NCBI GenBank assembly: GCA_963989245.1
Contig: OZ022355.1
Span: 19,974,761-20,038,760 of the forward strand
Source of the DNA: Nansenia antarctica
Taxonomy: Eukaryota > Chordata > Actinopteri > Argentiniformes > Microstomatidae
Direction of reading: 5' to 3'
DNA: 64,000 nt
Shown here: piece after piece, positions 10,972 through 21,099 of the stretch
Layout: each line of letters opens with the position of its first letter
Position numbering within the stretch: position 1 is the stretch's first letter
Notes under the pieces: model-generated
The model's database searches: none
The model's input: the letters and a program-made list of their open reading frames with translations, nothing else
What the model was told of the DNA's origin: nothing
Made by a program: the position numbers and the translations under genes

Positions 10972-11472
10972 TGTGAAAGCAAGATAGCTCTACCTGAATA
11001 AAGAAACGAATGTTTGTATCGTGATAAAATATGAAAAACAGCAGGGAAATGTTAGAGTTGGACGATGTTTTCATAATGTTATAAATGTTTTAAAAAGACA
11101 CTCTGTACTTGTACACCCTGTACTCTGTACTTCTGCATAAACTCTTGCTCACCCCCTGTCCACTTCCTATATCCTGTCCCTGCCAGGCCTCCACTTCCTG
11201 ACATTGTGTTGTCCGTGGGGCCCAGCAATGATCCGATTTTGCAAACGCTGTACTTCCTCATGAAACTGCCTCCCTCTATGCTTCGTTTGTGTTACAATAA
11301 AAGCTACTTGGAGAGTGTAAGATTCAGATTGAGTTCGACCAGCACCCTACAAGGTCTGTCGAATCACTCTCCTTGCGCAAGAAACTGAGCTCTTTGACTC
11401 CGTGTCTCTTTGTGTCTGAAGTCTACTACGGTCTGTTTGAACTAGCGCTGGGTTAGCATTGCCTGCCTTACA
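10972..11472 (+). repeat. Candidate ERV1 3' LTR
   Basis: The block begins TGTGAAAGC just after an A/G-rich tract following the env stop and could end TGCCTTACA, giving TG...CA ends and about 500 bp. A TATAAA lies at about 11080 and an AATAAA at 11296-11301, as expected for U3 and R. There is no matching 5' LTR in the window, so both ends are estimates. Confidence 0.5.
11296..11301 (+). promoter_or_regulatory. Polyadenylation signal AATAAA in ERV1 LTR
   Basis: AATAAA followed by GCTACTTGG about 340 bp after the env stop. It would end retroviral transcripts at the R/U5 border. Confidence 0.55.
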
Positions 11473-11776
11473 ACCAGGTTGAATTAGAATATAGTATTAA
11501 ACCCAACACATATATTCATAAACAATTAGGAAAAACATTTAAGTATAAAGTACTTACACAGAGATTAGATTTAAGTTAATACTACACTGACATACACAAG
11601 AGGCAAATCTGTTATTCTGAGTTGTAGGGTTCTGTGTGGACAATTAATACAGTTAAATTGGACTAGCATTTGTTTAGCAAACAAGGCAATAAGGAAGGTG
11701 GGTTGTAAGAAAAGTACACCTTATCCCATATAGTATATTTTCAGCATATTGAGCATTAGAAATCAATCAACTTAAA
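11473..11776 (+). other. ERV2 leader region upstream of gag
   Basis: AT-rich, non-coding. I cannot see an LTR end or a tRNA-complementary primer-binding site here, so the ERV2 5' LTR is either missing, very divergent or outside the recognisable sequence. Confidence 0.45.
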
Positions 11777-13594
11777 ATGGGGACAGATTCAAGTAAGATG
11801 TTAAAGATTATCAGTGAAAATAGTAGCATGCTGTCTCCCTTGGCTGTAGTAGAACAAACGAATCCTCTTGTTACGGTAATTAGCAGAATATCAACCAAAT
11901 GGAATATTCGTTGGGCAGACATTGAACAACCGTGGCCGAAGGAAGGCACCTTTGACTTACAAGTTATTGCAACTTTAGAGGTACTTATTAAAACTTATAA
12001 AGCAAACCAGAAAAAGGCAAAGAATAGATCAGAAAAACGCAGGTTAGAGTTAGCTATTTTAGATCTATTTAAGGTAGAGGGGCAGAAAATAGCATCAGCT
12101 TGGAATGAGAAAACAGTGATGGGAACGGAAAAGAAAAATGAATTGGCCAAAACACTTGAGGAGAAATTGAACATTCCATTCACAAACATGTGTCCAGTCT
12201 CCAGTCCCCCTCCATATGCTAAGGCACTGGAGGACAATTCCCAGAAGAAGAAGAAGGAGCCAATGGGAAAAGGGGAGGACAAGAGTGACAAGGAAGATGA
12301 CAGCGAAGATGGCAGTGAAGACTCAAGTGATGACGACAATGCAGATGGAGGCTACAACGCTCAGGTCAGGAAGATGATAGCCACAGCCGAAAAGAAAGGT
12401 GGGAGAAGACGCCAAGAGAGAAAGGAAAGAGAGGAAGAAAGACACCACAGACGGCTGAAGGAGCAACAAGATGGGCAGGAAGAGGAAGATTGTCATCGAA
12501 TGTCATCAAATACATTAAAGAACTGTCCAGTGCTGATTCGGGGTAACAAGATAGAATATCGTCCTTGGAATCATACAGATCTGTCTGAAGTGATAGAAAA
12601 GCTCCCAGTCCTGGAGGATGGTGGCCACCCGTGGACGACAGAGGTAGACGTGAGACTGACAGGAACGCAAGCAGCAATGGGAGACCTGAAAAGACTCTTA
12701 GCTTCAATTGCAGGGTTAGATACCATGCAGGAGATATTGATGAAGGCAGGACTTCATAAATATATCAATACATCAGTCTATGATCCAGAGCTCTTCGCAG
12801 CAAACAGAGGCAGGCTGTGGAAGGCAATCAGGGAAACTTACCCTACTCACGTTCACCCAGACAATATCATTGTGAAGCCACTGGGGGGAGATGAGAACCC
12901 CAGGGGATTTGTTGCCCGTGTGCATACTCAATGGAGAAGTGTGACAGGGAAGGACGCTGAAGATAATCCGTTAGAAAAAGCCATAATCAGGGAAAAAATA
13001 CAAGAAGGTCTTCCTACCCCAGTCAAGGATAAGCTAGCAGAAGTGGTGGGGCTACGACACATGAACAAGGCTGTTTATATACACAACGTGGCACATCAAG
13101 TCGAATTACATCGAAAGAATATTCAGATACAGAAGACACAAGACGAAGAGTCACTCAGAAGATTGACTCAAGTGCAATTGACTGAAGGCAAGAGGAACAT
13201 AGAGAGAGTGCAGGCTTTAGCTCTACAGGTCCCATCTCAGCAACAGCCACCTGAAGTGCAGACTGTCCCTCCCCAGTCATACCCACAGGGGCCACAAGGG
13301 GGGTATCCTGCTACTTACCAGCCATACCCACAGGGGCCACCAGGGGTGCAAGCGGTTCCATACCAGCCATACACACAGCCTGGCCAAGGACCACCACCAG
13401 TGGGATGGACAGGAGCAGTGAGGAAGACTCTAGGGCCATGCTTCCAATGCGGCCAGTATGGACATCTAGCCCGTACCTGCTACAACAGGCCCCAAGGGGG
13501 CGCAGGGGGGAGCCAAGGAGGAGGATATTGGCCTCCTGCTACACCTGCTCCAGGAGTGATGAACCTCTACGGAGACCCAGCAGCTGGGCTATAG
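11777..13594 (+). CDS. gag: ERV2 Gag polyprotein, full-length open frame (605 codons)
   Basis: The ATG at 11777 is in good context (AAAATGG), and the protein begins Met-Gly, the usual N-myristoylation context for matrix. A PPPY late-domain motif (SSPPPYAKAL) follows the matrix-like part. Next come a long charged Lys/Glu/Asp stretch, a capsid-like region, a Pro/Gln/Gly/Tyr-rich segment with PQGPQGGYP-type repeats, and one zinc knuckle CFQCGQYGHLARTC (CX2CX4HX4C) near 13440. Gag would assemble particles at the membrane and bind RNA. The frame has no internal defects and ends at a TAG, after which the same frame stays open for another 938 codons. Confidence 0.85.
   Translation: MGTDSSKMLKIISENSSMLSPLAVVEQTNPLVTVISRISTKWNIRWADIEQPWPKEGTFDLQVIATLEVLIKTYKANQKKAKNRSEKRRLELAILDLFKVEGQKIASAWNEKTVMGTEKKNELAKTLEEKLNIPFTNMCPVSSPPPYAKALEDNSQKKKKEPMGKGEDKSDKEDDSEDGSEDSSDDDNADGGYNAQVRKMIATAEKKGGRRRQERKEREEERHHRRLKEQQDGQEEEDCHRMSSNTLKNCPVLIRGNKIEYRPWNHTDLSEVIEKLPVLEDGGHPWTTEVDVRLTGTQAAMGDLKRLLASIAGLDTMQEILMKAGLHKYINTSVYDPELFAANRGRLWKAIRETYPTHVHPDNIIVKPLGGDENPRGFVARVHTQWRSVTGKDAEDNPLEKAIIREKIQEGLPTPVKDKLAEVVGLRHMNKAVYIHNVAHQVELHRKNIQIQKTQDEESLRRLTQVQLTEGKRNIERVQALALQVPSQQQPPEVQTVPPQSYPQGPQGGYPATYQPYPQGPPGVQAVPYQPYTQPGQGPPPVGWTGAVRKTLGPCFQCGQYGHLARTCYNRPQGGAGGSQGGGYWPPATPAPGVMNLYGDPAAGL
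13592..13594 (+). promoter_or_regulatory. In-frame TAG between ERV2 gag and pol (possible readthrough site)
   Basis: Gag and the following frame are in the same phase and are separated by this single TAG, followed by GGGG. Gammaretroviruses make Gag-Pol by suppressing a UAG followed by G with a downstream pseudoknot. G-rich sequence follows here, but I cannot fold it reliably. Confidence 0.55.
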
Positions 13595-16408
13595 GGGTGC
13601 CCGGAAGATCCGAGTGGGAGGTGCCAGCTGGTGGTGACAAACAGGCCTGAAGATACCTGTGTGAAGCCTGAAGACGCCACGCACCTTCCTATGTCTGGAA
13701 AATATGTGAAGACAATCAGATTTGAGGGAATTAAACAGCTGATTCCTACTACTGAGCTTGTAAACTTAGAGTACAAGGGACAGAGAGCAACTCTGTCAAT
13801 ACTTGTGTCAGAACACACGCCAATAGGGCTGCTAGGGAGAGATGCTCTATGCCAATTGAACTGTACAGTGAAATGCACACCTGACGGCTGTCAGGGGACG
13901 GTGCCATCAGAATACAGACAGCTGTCTGTCATGATGGACAACAACGCATCCATGGTGTATTGGGTGGGAGGGCTTAGCCCAGACCTAATGGAACCAGCAA
14001 GGATGTGGGACAATTACATCTTGGCAAACATGTCAGGGGCCAGAAGGCCTACTGATCCATTGCATCGTACACTCCAGTATTTTAGAAATGCTGCAGACGC
14101 AAACCCAGATGAGTGGCTGAAGCATCAGCCAAAACAGGTACAGCTTAGCACAAGTTGTATAATCCTAGGCCCTCAGGGGGTGGCTATGAAGATAAACAGT
14201 GACACTTATCTAGATCAGGAGCATAAGGTTGAGGGTAGCATCCCACATGTGACCCTTATGATATCTGAACACTATGAGCAGAAGCATTTAGGGGCAATGA
14301 TGGCAGACTCAGAAAAGGCCAGATTTGTAACAACAAAAGAAAACCCTGCTATCTGGAGGAGCAGTGATGGACAGTTTACAAAACTGATGATCTCTGCTCA
14401 AGGAATGGGACATCCACACACTGTGAAGCTAATGAACACGCCAATCTTTCCTGTACAAGCGGAAAGAGACCTCAGAGAGGAAATGATGCAGAATGTGCCA
14501 GCAGACCTGTGGGCAAAGAACAGTACAGACATTGGATTTGTGAAATCAGCTTGTCCATTAAGAGTTGAACTCAGACCGGGTGCAGAACCCCCTTGGAAAA
14601 ATCAATACCAATTGAAACAGGAAGCAATTGATGGGATTGAGCCACAGATCAAAGGAGTCTTGAAGATAACTCAATATCCGTTAAGTAACACACCTCTTTT
14701 GCCAGTGAAGAAACCTGATGGTTCATATCGTCTGGTACATGACCTACGTGCTGTGAATGAGGTGGTCGTCAGCTACCCAGCTGAAGTTCCTCATGTGCTG
14801 TTGACTCAGATTCCATCGACAGCCAGAGTGTTTAAGTTTAGAACAGACCTACAAGCTTTGCCTTTAAAGGGAGCTGATATAGAATATTGGGCTGATGGGT
14901 CTTGTTACCGGGTAGGAGAAACTTTGTGCGCTGGGTATTCCTTAGTTAAAGCACAAAATTCAGAGTTTATTGTGGAACAGGCTGAGGCAGTTCCTCAGCC
15001 TTGCTCAGCTCAGTTGGCTGAATTGATTGCCCTCACAGAAGCATGCAACTTGGGAACCGGACGGAGAGTGACAGTGTACACCGACTCTGCCTATGCACAT
15101 AATGTTTGTCATTTTAATGGAGCTGTATGGAAGGGGCGGGGTTTTAAGAAAACTGATGGTTCGCCTATACAGCACCACGCACAAATCATGAAACTGTTAC
15201 AGGCCATGATGAAGCCAAAGGAATTAGCCATAGTGAAGTGTGCCGCACACAGCTCTGACTCATCACATGTCACACAGGGTAACAGGGCTGCAGATGATGC
15301 AGCCAAAGCCATTACAGGAGCAAACAAGGCAGGTAAAGTTATTCTGGTCGCACATGAAGTGCAATTACAGGGCATGGTCACACTTGAAGATTTGCTGATA
15401 TTACAGGGTAGAGCAACTACACTAGCAAGGGGGGCAAGTCAGGATGACACAGGTCTATGGAGGAATCATGAGGGGTTGGTTGTAGCACCCTCAGATTTAT
15501 TAGGCATGTTAATACGGGAAGCTCATGGATTAGCACATGTGGCTAGGGGGGAGGTAAGACGCAAGATCACCAAGGAATATGGGTTTTGGAGTCCATATTT
15601 AATGGAACAGAATGACCATGCTTTAGGTCGATGTGGGGTCTGTTGGAGAAACAACATCAGAGTGGGTACACCAGTGGTGTCTGGGCATATCCCTACCCCA
15701 ATTGGGCCACGGGTGGTGGACAGGGGGGTGGATGTACAGAGTAGGCAGGATGTTGTGCCAACAGGTGCTGAGGTTCCCAGAGAACCTGAGAAGGAGGAGC
15801 TGCGACGAGATGCTGTGGTGTTGCCAGAACCAGTGGCAATGCCAGTGGAATTGCCAGTGGCAATGCCAGAGTTACAGCCAGTGACATTACCGGCAATGCC
15901 TGAAACTGAGGTGACAGTTGAAAGCTGTCCAGATGCCAATGACCCAGACACCAACGAAGCAGAGAGTGTTGACAGTCTGGAGGTCCAGCCTGGGAGTGTC
16001 CAAAGCTTGGACACCTGTGCTACTGGGGATGCTGGTGAGTGCCTGCATCATGCTTCAGATGATGCTGAGGGCGACTCCCCAGACCTTGATCAGCGTGGGA
16101 GGGGACCAGACAACTGCCTGAACCTGAATGACACTGACAGTCGACGACCAGTTAGGAAGAGATTAAAGACTACGCATAGAGTAGTGAAGCAGCAGATCAA
16201 AGGGAATGACGGGAATGGACAGCAGATGATAGCATGGCTGGAAACGGTCTTAGGGGCATGGGACACTTATTTTGCTAAGATAGGAGCACCTATTATAGCG
16301 GACATGATTTTTTACTTTCTTAGGAGACAGGGCCTCATTGACTGTTTTAGGAAAATCAGTCACTCAGTCCACGTTGATGAACTTTTCAGAAGACTAGTCC
16401 TCATCTGA
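13595..16408 (+). CDS. ERV2 pol-derived fusion: RNase H kept, protease, RT and integrase centres lost
   Basis: Open for about 938 codons after the TAG; a GTG lies at 13631 but no obvious separate start. Residues below count from 13631. A protease-like segment ends in GLLGRDAL but lacks the DTG active site. RT fingers (LWAKNSTDIGF, TPLLPVKKPDG, VHDLRAVNEV; about 295-405) run straight into RNase H with no palm or YVDD. RNase H keeps all four acidic positions (WADGSC, AELIALTEA, VYTDSAYA, RAADDAAK; about 415-560). The integrase zinc module is present (HGLAH, CGVC; about 631-670) but its D,D,E core is absent. A Pro/Glu/Val-rich linker and a hydrophobic C-terminal segment (AWLETVLGAWDTYFAKIG) follow. 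It could be a deleted provirus or an adopted host gene. Confidence 0.75.
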   Translation, partial: GCPEDPSGRCQLVVTNRPEDTCVKPEDATHLPMSGKYVKTIRFEGIKQLIPTTELVNLEYKGQRATLSILVSEHTPIGLLGRDALCQLNCTVKCTPDGCQGTVPSEYRQLSVMMDNNASMVYWVGGLSPDLMEPARMWDNYILANMSGARRPTDPLHRTLQYFRNAADANPDEWLKHQPKQVQLSTSCIILGPQGVAMKINSDTYLDQEHKVEGSIPHVTLMISEHYEQKHLGAMMADSEKARFVTTKENPAIWRSSDGQFTKLMISAQGMGHPHTVKLMNTPIFPVQAERDLREEMMQNVPADLWAKNSTDIGFVKSACPLRVELRPGAEPPWKNQYQLKQEAIDGIEPQIKGVLKITQYPLSNTPLLPVKKPDGSYRLVHDLRAVNEVVVSYPAEVPHVLLTQIPSTARVFKFRTDLQALPLKGADIEYWADGSCYRVGETLCAGYSLVKAQNSEFIVEQAEAVPQPCSAQLAELIALTEACNLGTGRRVTVYTDSAYAHNVCHFNGAVWKGRGFKKTDGSPIQHHAQIMKLLQAMMKPKELAIVKCAAHSSDSSHVTQGNRAADDAAKAITGANKAGKVILVAHEVQLQGMVTLEDLLILQGRATTLARGASQDDTGLWRNHEGLVVAPSDLLGMLIREAHGLAHVARGEVRRKITKEYGFWSPYLMEQNDHALGRCGVCWRNNIRVGTPVVSGHIPTPIGPRVVDRGVDVQSRQDVVPTGAEVPREPEKEELRRDAVVLPEPVAMPVELPVAMPELQPVTLPAMPETEVTVESCPDANDPDTNEAESVDSLEVQPGSVQSLDTCATGDAGECLHHASDDAEGDSPDLDQRGRGPDNCLNLNDTDSRRPVRKRLKTTHRVVKQQIKGNDGNGQQMIAWLETVLGAWDTYFAKIGAPIIADMIFYFLRRQGLIDCFRKISHSVHVDELFRRLVLI

Positions 16409-17301
16409 GGTGAAGATCTGTGCATTCATGCTTTCCCTTTGTCCTGTACTTACTGTTGGGGAAGTATGTGTTATGATAACTGAATGTGATTATTTGTGTA
16501 TTGTTTGTTTATTTCTATATCGTATGTGATTGATGTCAGTTGAGAAGTGATGTGGTGGTTATGCAAAGATAGGAAAGAAGTTCTGTTCCTAGCGCAACGA
16601 AGAAAAAGCTCCTGACTATGGAAAGGTTATCATTCTGAGACAGCGGTAAAGGTTGTTCTCCAACTGGGGTCAAGTGCTAGGAACCTCTGACCCTGAAGAT
16701 TCAAGGACAAAGAAGACGTCGGTCGTTGGAAGTTTTTGTGTTGAAATGTGTATGATGTACTGTGTTTAGATACATTTTGATTGTTAGGATTCTTTTTTAT
16801 TGTTGATTATTTTATATTTGGTTTGTATGTTATCTTTGGTTGCTGGTACTGGTGCTGGGTTGGTCTGTGTTATTATGTTTCTTGTGTTGTGTGTTGGTGT
16901 AGTTTTTCTGTCTGTTGTTGTTTGTGTTTTTTTGGTTTCTTAGCTGCAGTATGTGGGGTTTTGTGTTTTTGTTTTTGTTTTGTGGTCGGTTTAATTTCGG
17001 GTAGTATATTTTTACTTGAACACACACAAACACATGCATGGTATATGGTATGGGCCTGTCCTACTGAAAATTGGGGTTTTACGAGCCTTTGTTGTTGGAA
17101 ATGGTCATTCACAAAATGGATGACCTAGAAGTGTACCTTAAGATGGCCTCCTGGCCTCTTCCCCTTTTTCACACCTTGACCATCTCTAAGTAATGTGATA
17201 GGACCATTGTCTGTGACTGTATTTACATACTATTGTTTATAAGTAAGGGTGTGGGCCTGAGGGGCCCTCTCTCTGATTCCAGCACCTCTCTGACCACACA
17301 G

Positions 17302-17417
<116 letters not shown>

Positions 17418-17470
17418 CTACCAGACCAGACCAGGATCCTGCTTTGATATCTGTATACTTTAATACTTTA

Positions 17471-17476
17471 AATAAA
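17471..17476 (+). promoter_or_regulatory. Polyadenylation signal AATAAA (ERV2)
   Basis: AATAAA about 1.06 kb after the end of the ERV2 pol-derived frame, followed by TAGTCTTGAAC and a T-rich stretch. Confidence 0.55.
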
Positions 17477-17540
17477 TAGTCTTGAACTCAGAATTGTTCT
17501 TTGATTCATAACCAACAAGAGAAATTAACTACATTAATTC

Positions 17541-18166
17541 AGCCTCTCGTTCGTTATCGTCAATAATTATATAGAGTAGTTCATTCATAGTTCGTAAATT
17601 CGCTCAGAGCGCCAGAGCGCACACTGCGTTCAACGTCATAAAGAGACCAAGTAATTTGATTGGACAAAAGGCATTCCATGAGTGCTGATCAGATTCCAGA
17701 GCGAGTTTACGAAGGCAGCCATAGTGTAGCCTACGTTGTGGGACGCCTGTCACTAGTGCCATTCGTGTGATCGCTTCTTCTCAATGCCGCTTATTTTCAT
17801 GTAGTTCGATGCGATCGTATATTTTAGGTTTGAAGTTTTAAGACTAGCACACCGTAATGCGAACTTCAGAATGACACTAATGATAGCTTTCTCAATTTAA
17901 ATATAGGATACTATCCAAAAGCTAGCAAATAAGATTGCTTCCATTGGGGAGGGACTATAGTTACAAACATGTTTTGTAAATATTCCTAGATATTCATCCC
18001 TTTTGTGGCCAATCTTAATCTAAAAGGGTTAGGGTTAGGGTAATCACTGATTACCCCATCGTAACAATTTTAAATAATTACAAAATATTGTTTAATGAAT
18101 ACATTTGAAAATTAAGGATACATCATTATCAAATCAATAGTAGTCAAATGTGTTATTTGCATACAC
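17541..18166. other. Intergenic, no gene recognised
   Basis: Includes a short interstitial GGGTTAGGGTTAGGG run at about 18027-18041, a vertebrate telomere-like motif of only a few units. No coding frame. Confidence 0.55.
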
Positions 18167-18526
18167 ATACACTCACTGGCCATTTCATTAGGCACACCTT
18201 GGGGTTGGACCCCCGCTTTTGCCGTCAGAACTGCCTTCATTCTTCGTGGCATAGATTCAACAAGGTGCTGGAAACATTCCTCAGAGATTTTGGTCCATAT
18301 TGACACTATAATATCACGCAACAGCCCGTCTGGCACCAACAACCATGCCAGGTTCAAAGTCACTTAAATCACCTTTATTTCCCATTCTGATGCTTGGTTT
18401 GAACTTCAGCAGATCGTCTTGACCATGCCTAAATGCATTGAGTTGCTGCCACATGATTGGCTGATTAGATATTTGCGTAACAAGCAGTTGAAAAGGTGTA
18501 CCTAATGAAGTGGCCGGTGAGAGTAT
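18167..18526. mobile_element. MITE with CACTCACTGGCCA-type inverted repeats
   Basis: The left end reads ACTCACTGGCCATTTCATTA and continues GGCACACCTT. The right end, reverse complemented, reads TCTCACCGGCCACTTCATTA and continues GGTACACCTTTT. The inverted termini are about 30 bp and about 85 percent alike over a 360-bp element with no coding capacity. This terminus is widespread in vertebrate genomes. I cannot name the superfamily from sequence alone, and no target duplication is clear. Confidence 0.7.
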
Positions 18527-18802
18527 AATAAATTATTATTAATATTTATTGCTTTTTCAAAATCTTTGGATTTGGACAAGTAACTTAAGCTCTCGGACAA
18601 GTACAAGATAAGTTCACTTGTCTGAAGGACAAGTACCTGAAAAAGCTTAATCTCAAGCCCTGTAAGATCATTGTATTCCGTGTCAGAGCAGCTTCAACAC
18701 CGAGTCTATATTAACGTAAGCTATTAGGCTAGCTAGCTTAGCTAGCTACGTTAGCTTAACTGGACCTCAAGGTTTGCAGCAGATTCGAGCAGTTCAGCCT
18801 TA

Positions 18803-19335
18803 AGGCCGATTTAAAGTTCTGCGTCGAATTTACGTGCGTAGCTTACGTAGCCTCTTACGTAGGTCTCGCACTTTACACTTCTGCGTAGGCCGCGCTGCAA
18901 TTACACCGTCACACCGCTAGGTGGCAGTGTGTTTTCTATGCCCCTGTGCTGTGCCTCTTCCGGTTAAAACTCAACGGAGCTCAAAGCTCAAAGCGGCATA
19001 ATAGCGATCTTTTTGTTGTTATGCTTGTTGTAAATAAAAGTTCTATGATGCATTGAAATGACATTAAACTAAGATAATACGATGGTTATCATAATTTTTC
19101 TAATCTTTATTAATGAGTAATTACAGAAAAAGTAAATGACATTTCTGTCATGACTTCCGCATTTTGGCCGACGAGAGAGTCGGAATCATGTGCTACCAAG
19201 TGGACCAATCACAGCTCTGACGCGTACTTAGATTTTTTGAGAGGAGCACGTCAAGGCTACGCACGGTCACACGGGACTACGTAAGCTTACGCGTAGCCTA
19301 CGGCGTCGACTTTACGCAGAACTTTAAATCGGCCT
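18803..19335. mobile_element. PIF/Harbinger-type MITE with TTA target duplication
   Basis: The left terminus AGGCCGATTTAAAGTTCTGC is matched exactly in inverted form at the right end. The element is flanked by TTA on both sides (18800-18802 and 19336-19338). A 3-bp TWA duplication is the hallmark of PIF/Harbinger. Both sub-termini are rich in TACGTAGC/GCTACGTA-type motifs. At 533 bp it encodes no protein. Confidence 0.82.
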
Positions 19336-20338
19336 TTAGTGTTAGCTAGCTGGCTAGATAAGTTAGCTTAGGCTGTGACCACCAACGAGCTGTATATTTA
19401 GCTAAACGGAACCAAGCTCAGGTAAATAGATAGCTAGTGTTAGCTAGTGCTAATGTTCACCATCTCTGTAGTTTGCTCTAAAATACGCGATCAAACAGTG
19501 CAAGCAACCCATGCTGTTCTGTGAATGAGACGAGCTATTGACTGATGGCTGCCTACTGCCAAATCATATTATTACAGCAAACATGTCGGTAATTTGGCAT
19601 CTGTTCTCTGAACAACAACGAGAGGCTCATTCCGACATTGACATCGTTTTCGCGATTTCAAAATTAAAGCGTGAGCTAAGCGTTGTATGACAATGACATC
19701 GCTAGTCAACTAACACAGCTTGTTTTGTGAGCCTGCTAACAATGTAAAGTAGTGTTATAGTTAACTAGGTAGCAGTGGGGATTACTCACCCAATCCATTG
19801 CATTGCAATAGTTTGGCTTGACTAGCGAGTGTGATTTTCAACTTGAAATGTATTTCCGTTTTCAAATTAAATGTCTGAACATTTTGATTGGTGACTTCTT
19901 CGCTTCATCAGCCGCTGTCCCAATTTTTTTGTGAACCATAAGTTCCCACTGTCTGACTTAAAGAACAACAAAAATAAGGACATGCAGCTAGATTAATTGT
20001 GTATTATGCACAAAATAGATTCATTATGGAGGAAAGGGCGTGCATATCACACTGTCAGACAGAGCTCCACAGACAGAAGGTGACCACTATCATAACAACA
20101 CAAAGTGTGAAACAGCTCCTCAGAAAGGAGACCCCACTCCCAGAAACCAAGCAGCTGAGAAGATCAGGCAAAGTGCTGCACCTAAACTGCCAGCATATCC
20201 AATGCAGAGGTGGGTTGTGTGAGTGTAGAGAAGAGTAGCCAACATTGACTTAATGGTTTTGTGAGAGGAGCTTCTTCAGAGCAAACGATTGATTTACGTC
20301 ATAATTGTCATAAAAGTCATAATTGATTTAAGTCATTG
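19336..20338. other. Intergenic, no gene recognised
   Basis: Contains several TAGCTAGC-rich patches and a 79-codon frame (19999-20238) with no recognisable motif. Nothing else supported. Confidence 0.5.
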
Positions 20339-20583
20339 GAGCGGCTGTGGCTCAGCAGGTAGAGCCGGCGTCTAATGGTTGGCAGATCGGCGGTTCGAGC
20401 CCCGGCTGGCCACATGTTGAAATGTCCTCGGGCAAGACACTGAATCTCAAATTGCTCCCAGTGAGCGGGCTGGTGCCTTGCATGGTAGCTTGCCGCCATT
20501 GGTGTGTGAATGGGTGAATGAGAGGCAGTTGTAAAGCGCTTTGGATAAAGGCGCTATATAAGTGCAGTCCATTTACCATTGGT
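20339..20583 (+). mobile_element. tRNA-derived SINE
   Basis: The 5' end is a tRNA-like head with an A box (TGGCTCAGCAGGTAGAGCCG, 20349-20368) and a B box (GGTTCGAGCCCCG, 20392-20404), the internal RNA polymerase III promoter. The body carries GGCAAGACACTGAATC and the tail GTAAAGCGCTTTGGATAAAG, then GCGCTATATAAGTGCAGTCC, shared by many fish SINEs. SINEs move using LINE enzymes. Confidence 0.85.
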
Positions 20584-21099
20584 AAAAACCACCCCTCCTG
20601 TCCGCAACGACTTAGGGTAGTTTTCTCTTTCTTCACCATAGTTGTGTTTGCATCCCTGATTAGCGTAATGCACTAAGTAGCAGAAGCAGTGTACAGTGTT
20701 CATAGAAAGTAGTACAATTGCACTTTAAGTTGAGAAATATTGGCCCTGCATTGGTAATATGTTTTACTTTTAATATGAAACTAATTATTCTAAAGAATAT
20801 GATTGTATGGTTTTCTTCATAGCTGATTTATTTGTTGAATAATGTGACGATATGGCTGTGAGTGGGGAAATGCAAAGCATAGTGGGGTGAAAGCATGTGA
20901 ACCAGGGGCAGGGCTAGGGGGTGGCTACTTCTCAAGCCCCTGATGTTTTCCCACAAGCCCCGGTGTATCAATATAGTCAATATAATTATAATTCCTAATC
21001 GCCTCCATACTCTCAGTTAACTTAAGTTATGTGTTTTGCTTCACAAGCTTGCATGTATTTGCCTCACACAAACGTGTATGAAAAAAATTTGCTTGGTCA

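Larger units (their letters stand above)
2459..11472 (+). mobile_element. ERV1: endogenous retrovirus (gamma/epsilon-like), 5' truncated, with nested insertions
   Basis: Order on the plus strand is RT, connection, RNase H, integrase, env, then a candidate 3' LTR. The RT finger region, YVDD motif and RNase H resemble the gammaretrovirus/epsilonretrovirus group, and env carries the CX6CC motif of that group. Gag, protease and the 5' LTR are not recognisable. A LINE on the opposite strand (about 3275-5346) and a hAT element (5716-7449) interrupt pol, and a stop codon lies between RNase H and integrase. The provirus could not complete a replication cycle as it stands. Confidence 0.85.

Noticed and set aside
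16781..17128. 115-codon hydrophobic Cys/Phe-rich frame after ERV2
   Set aside because: Made of GT/T-rich low-complexity sequence, without a supported start or family resemblance.
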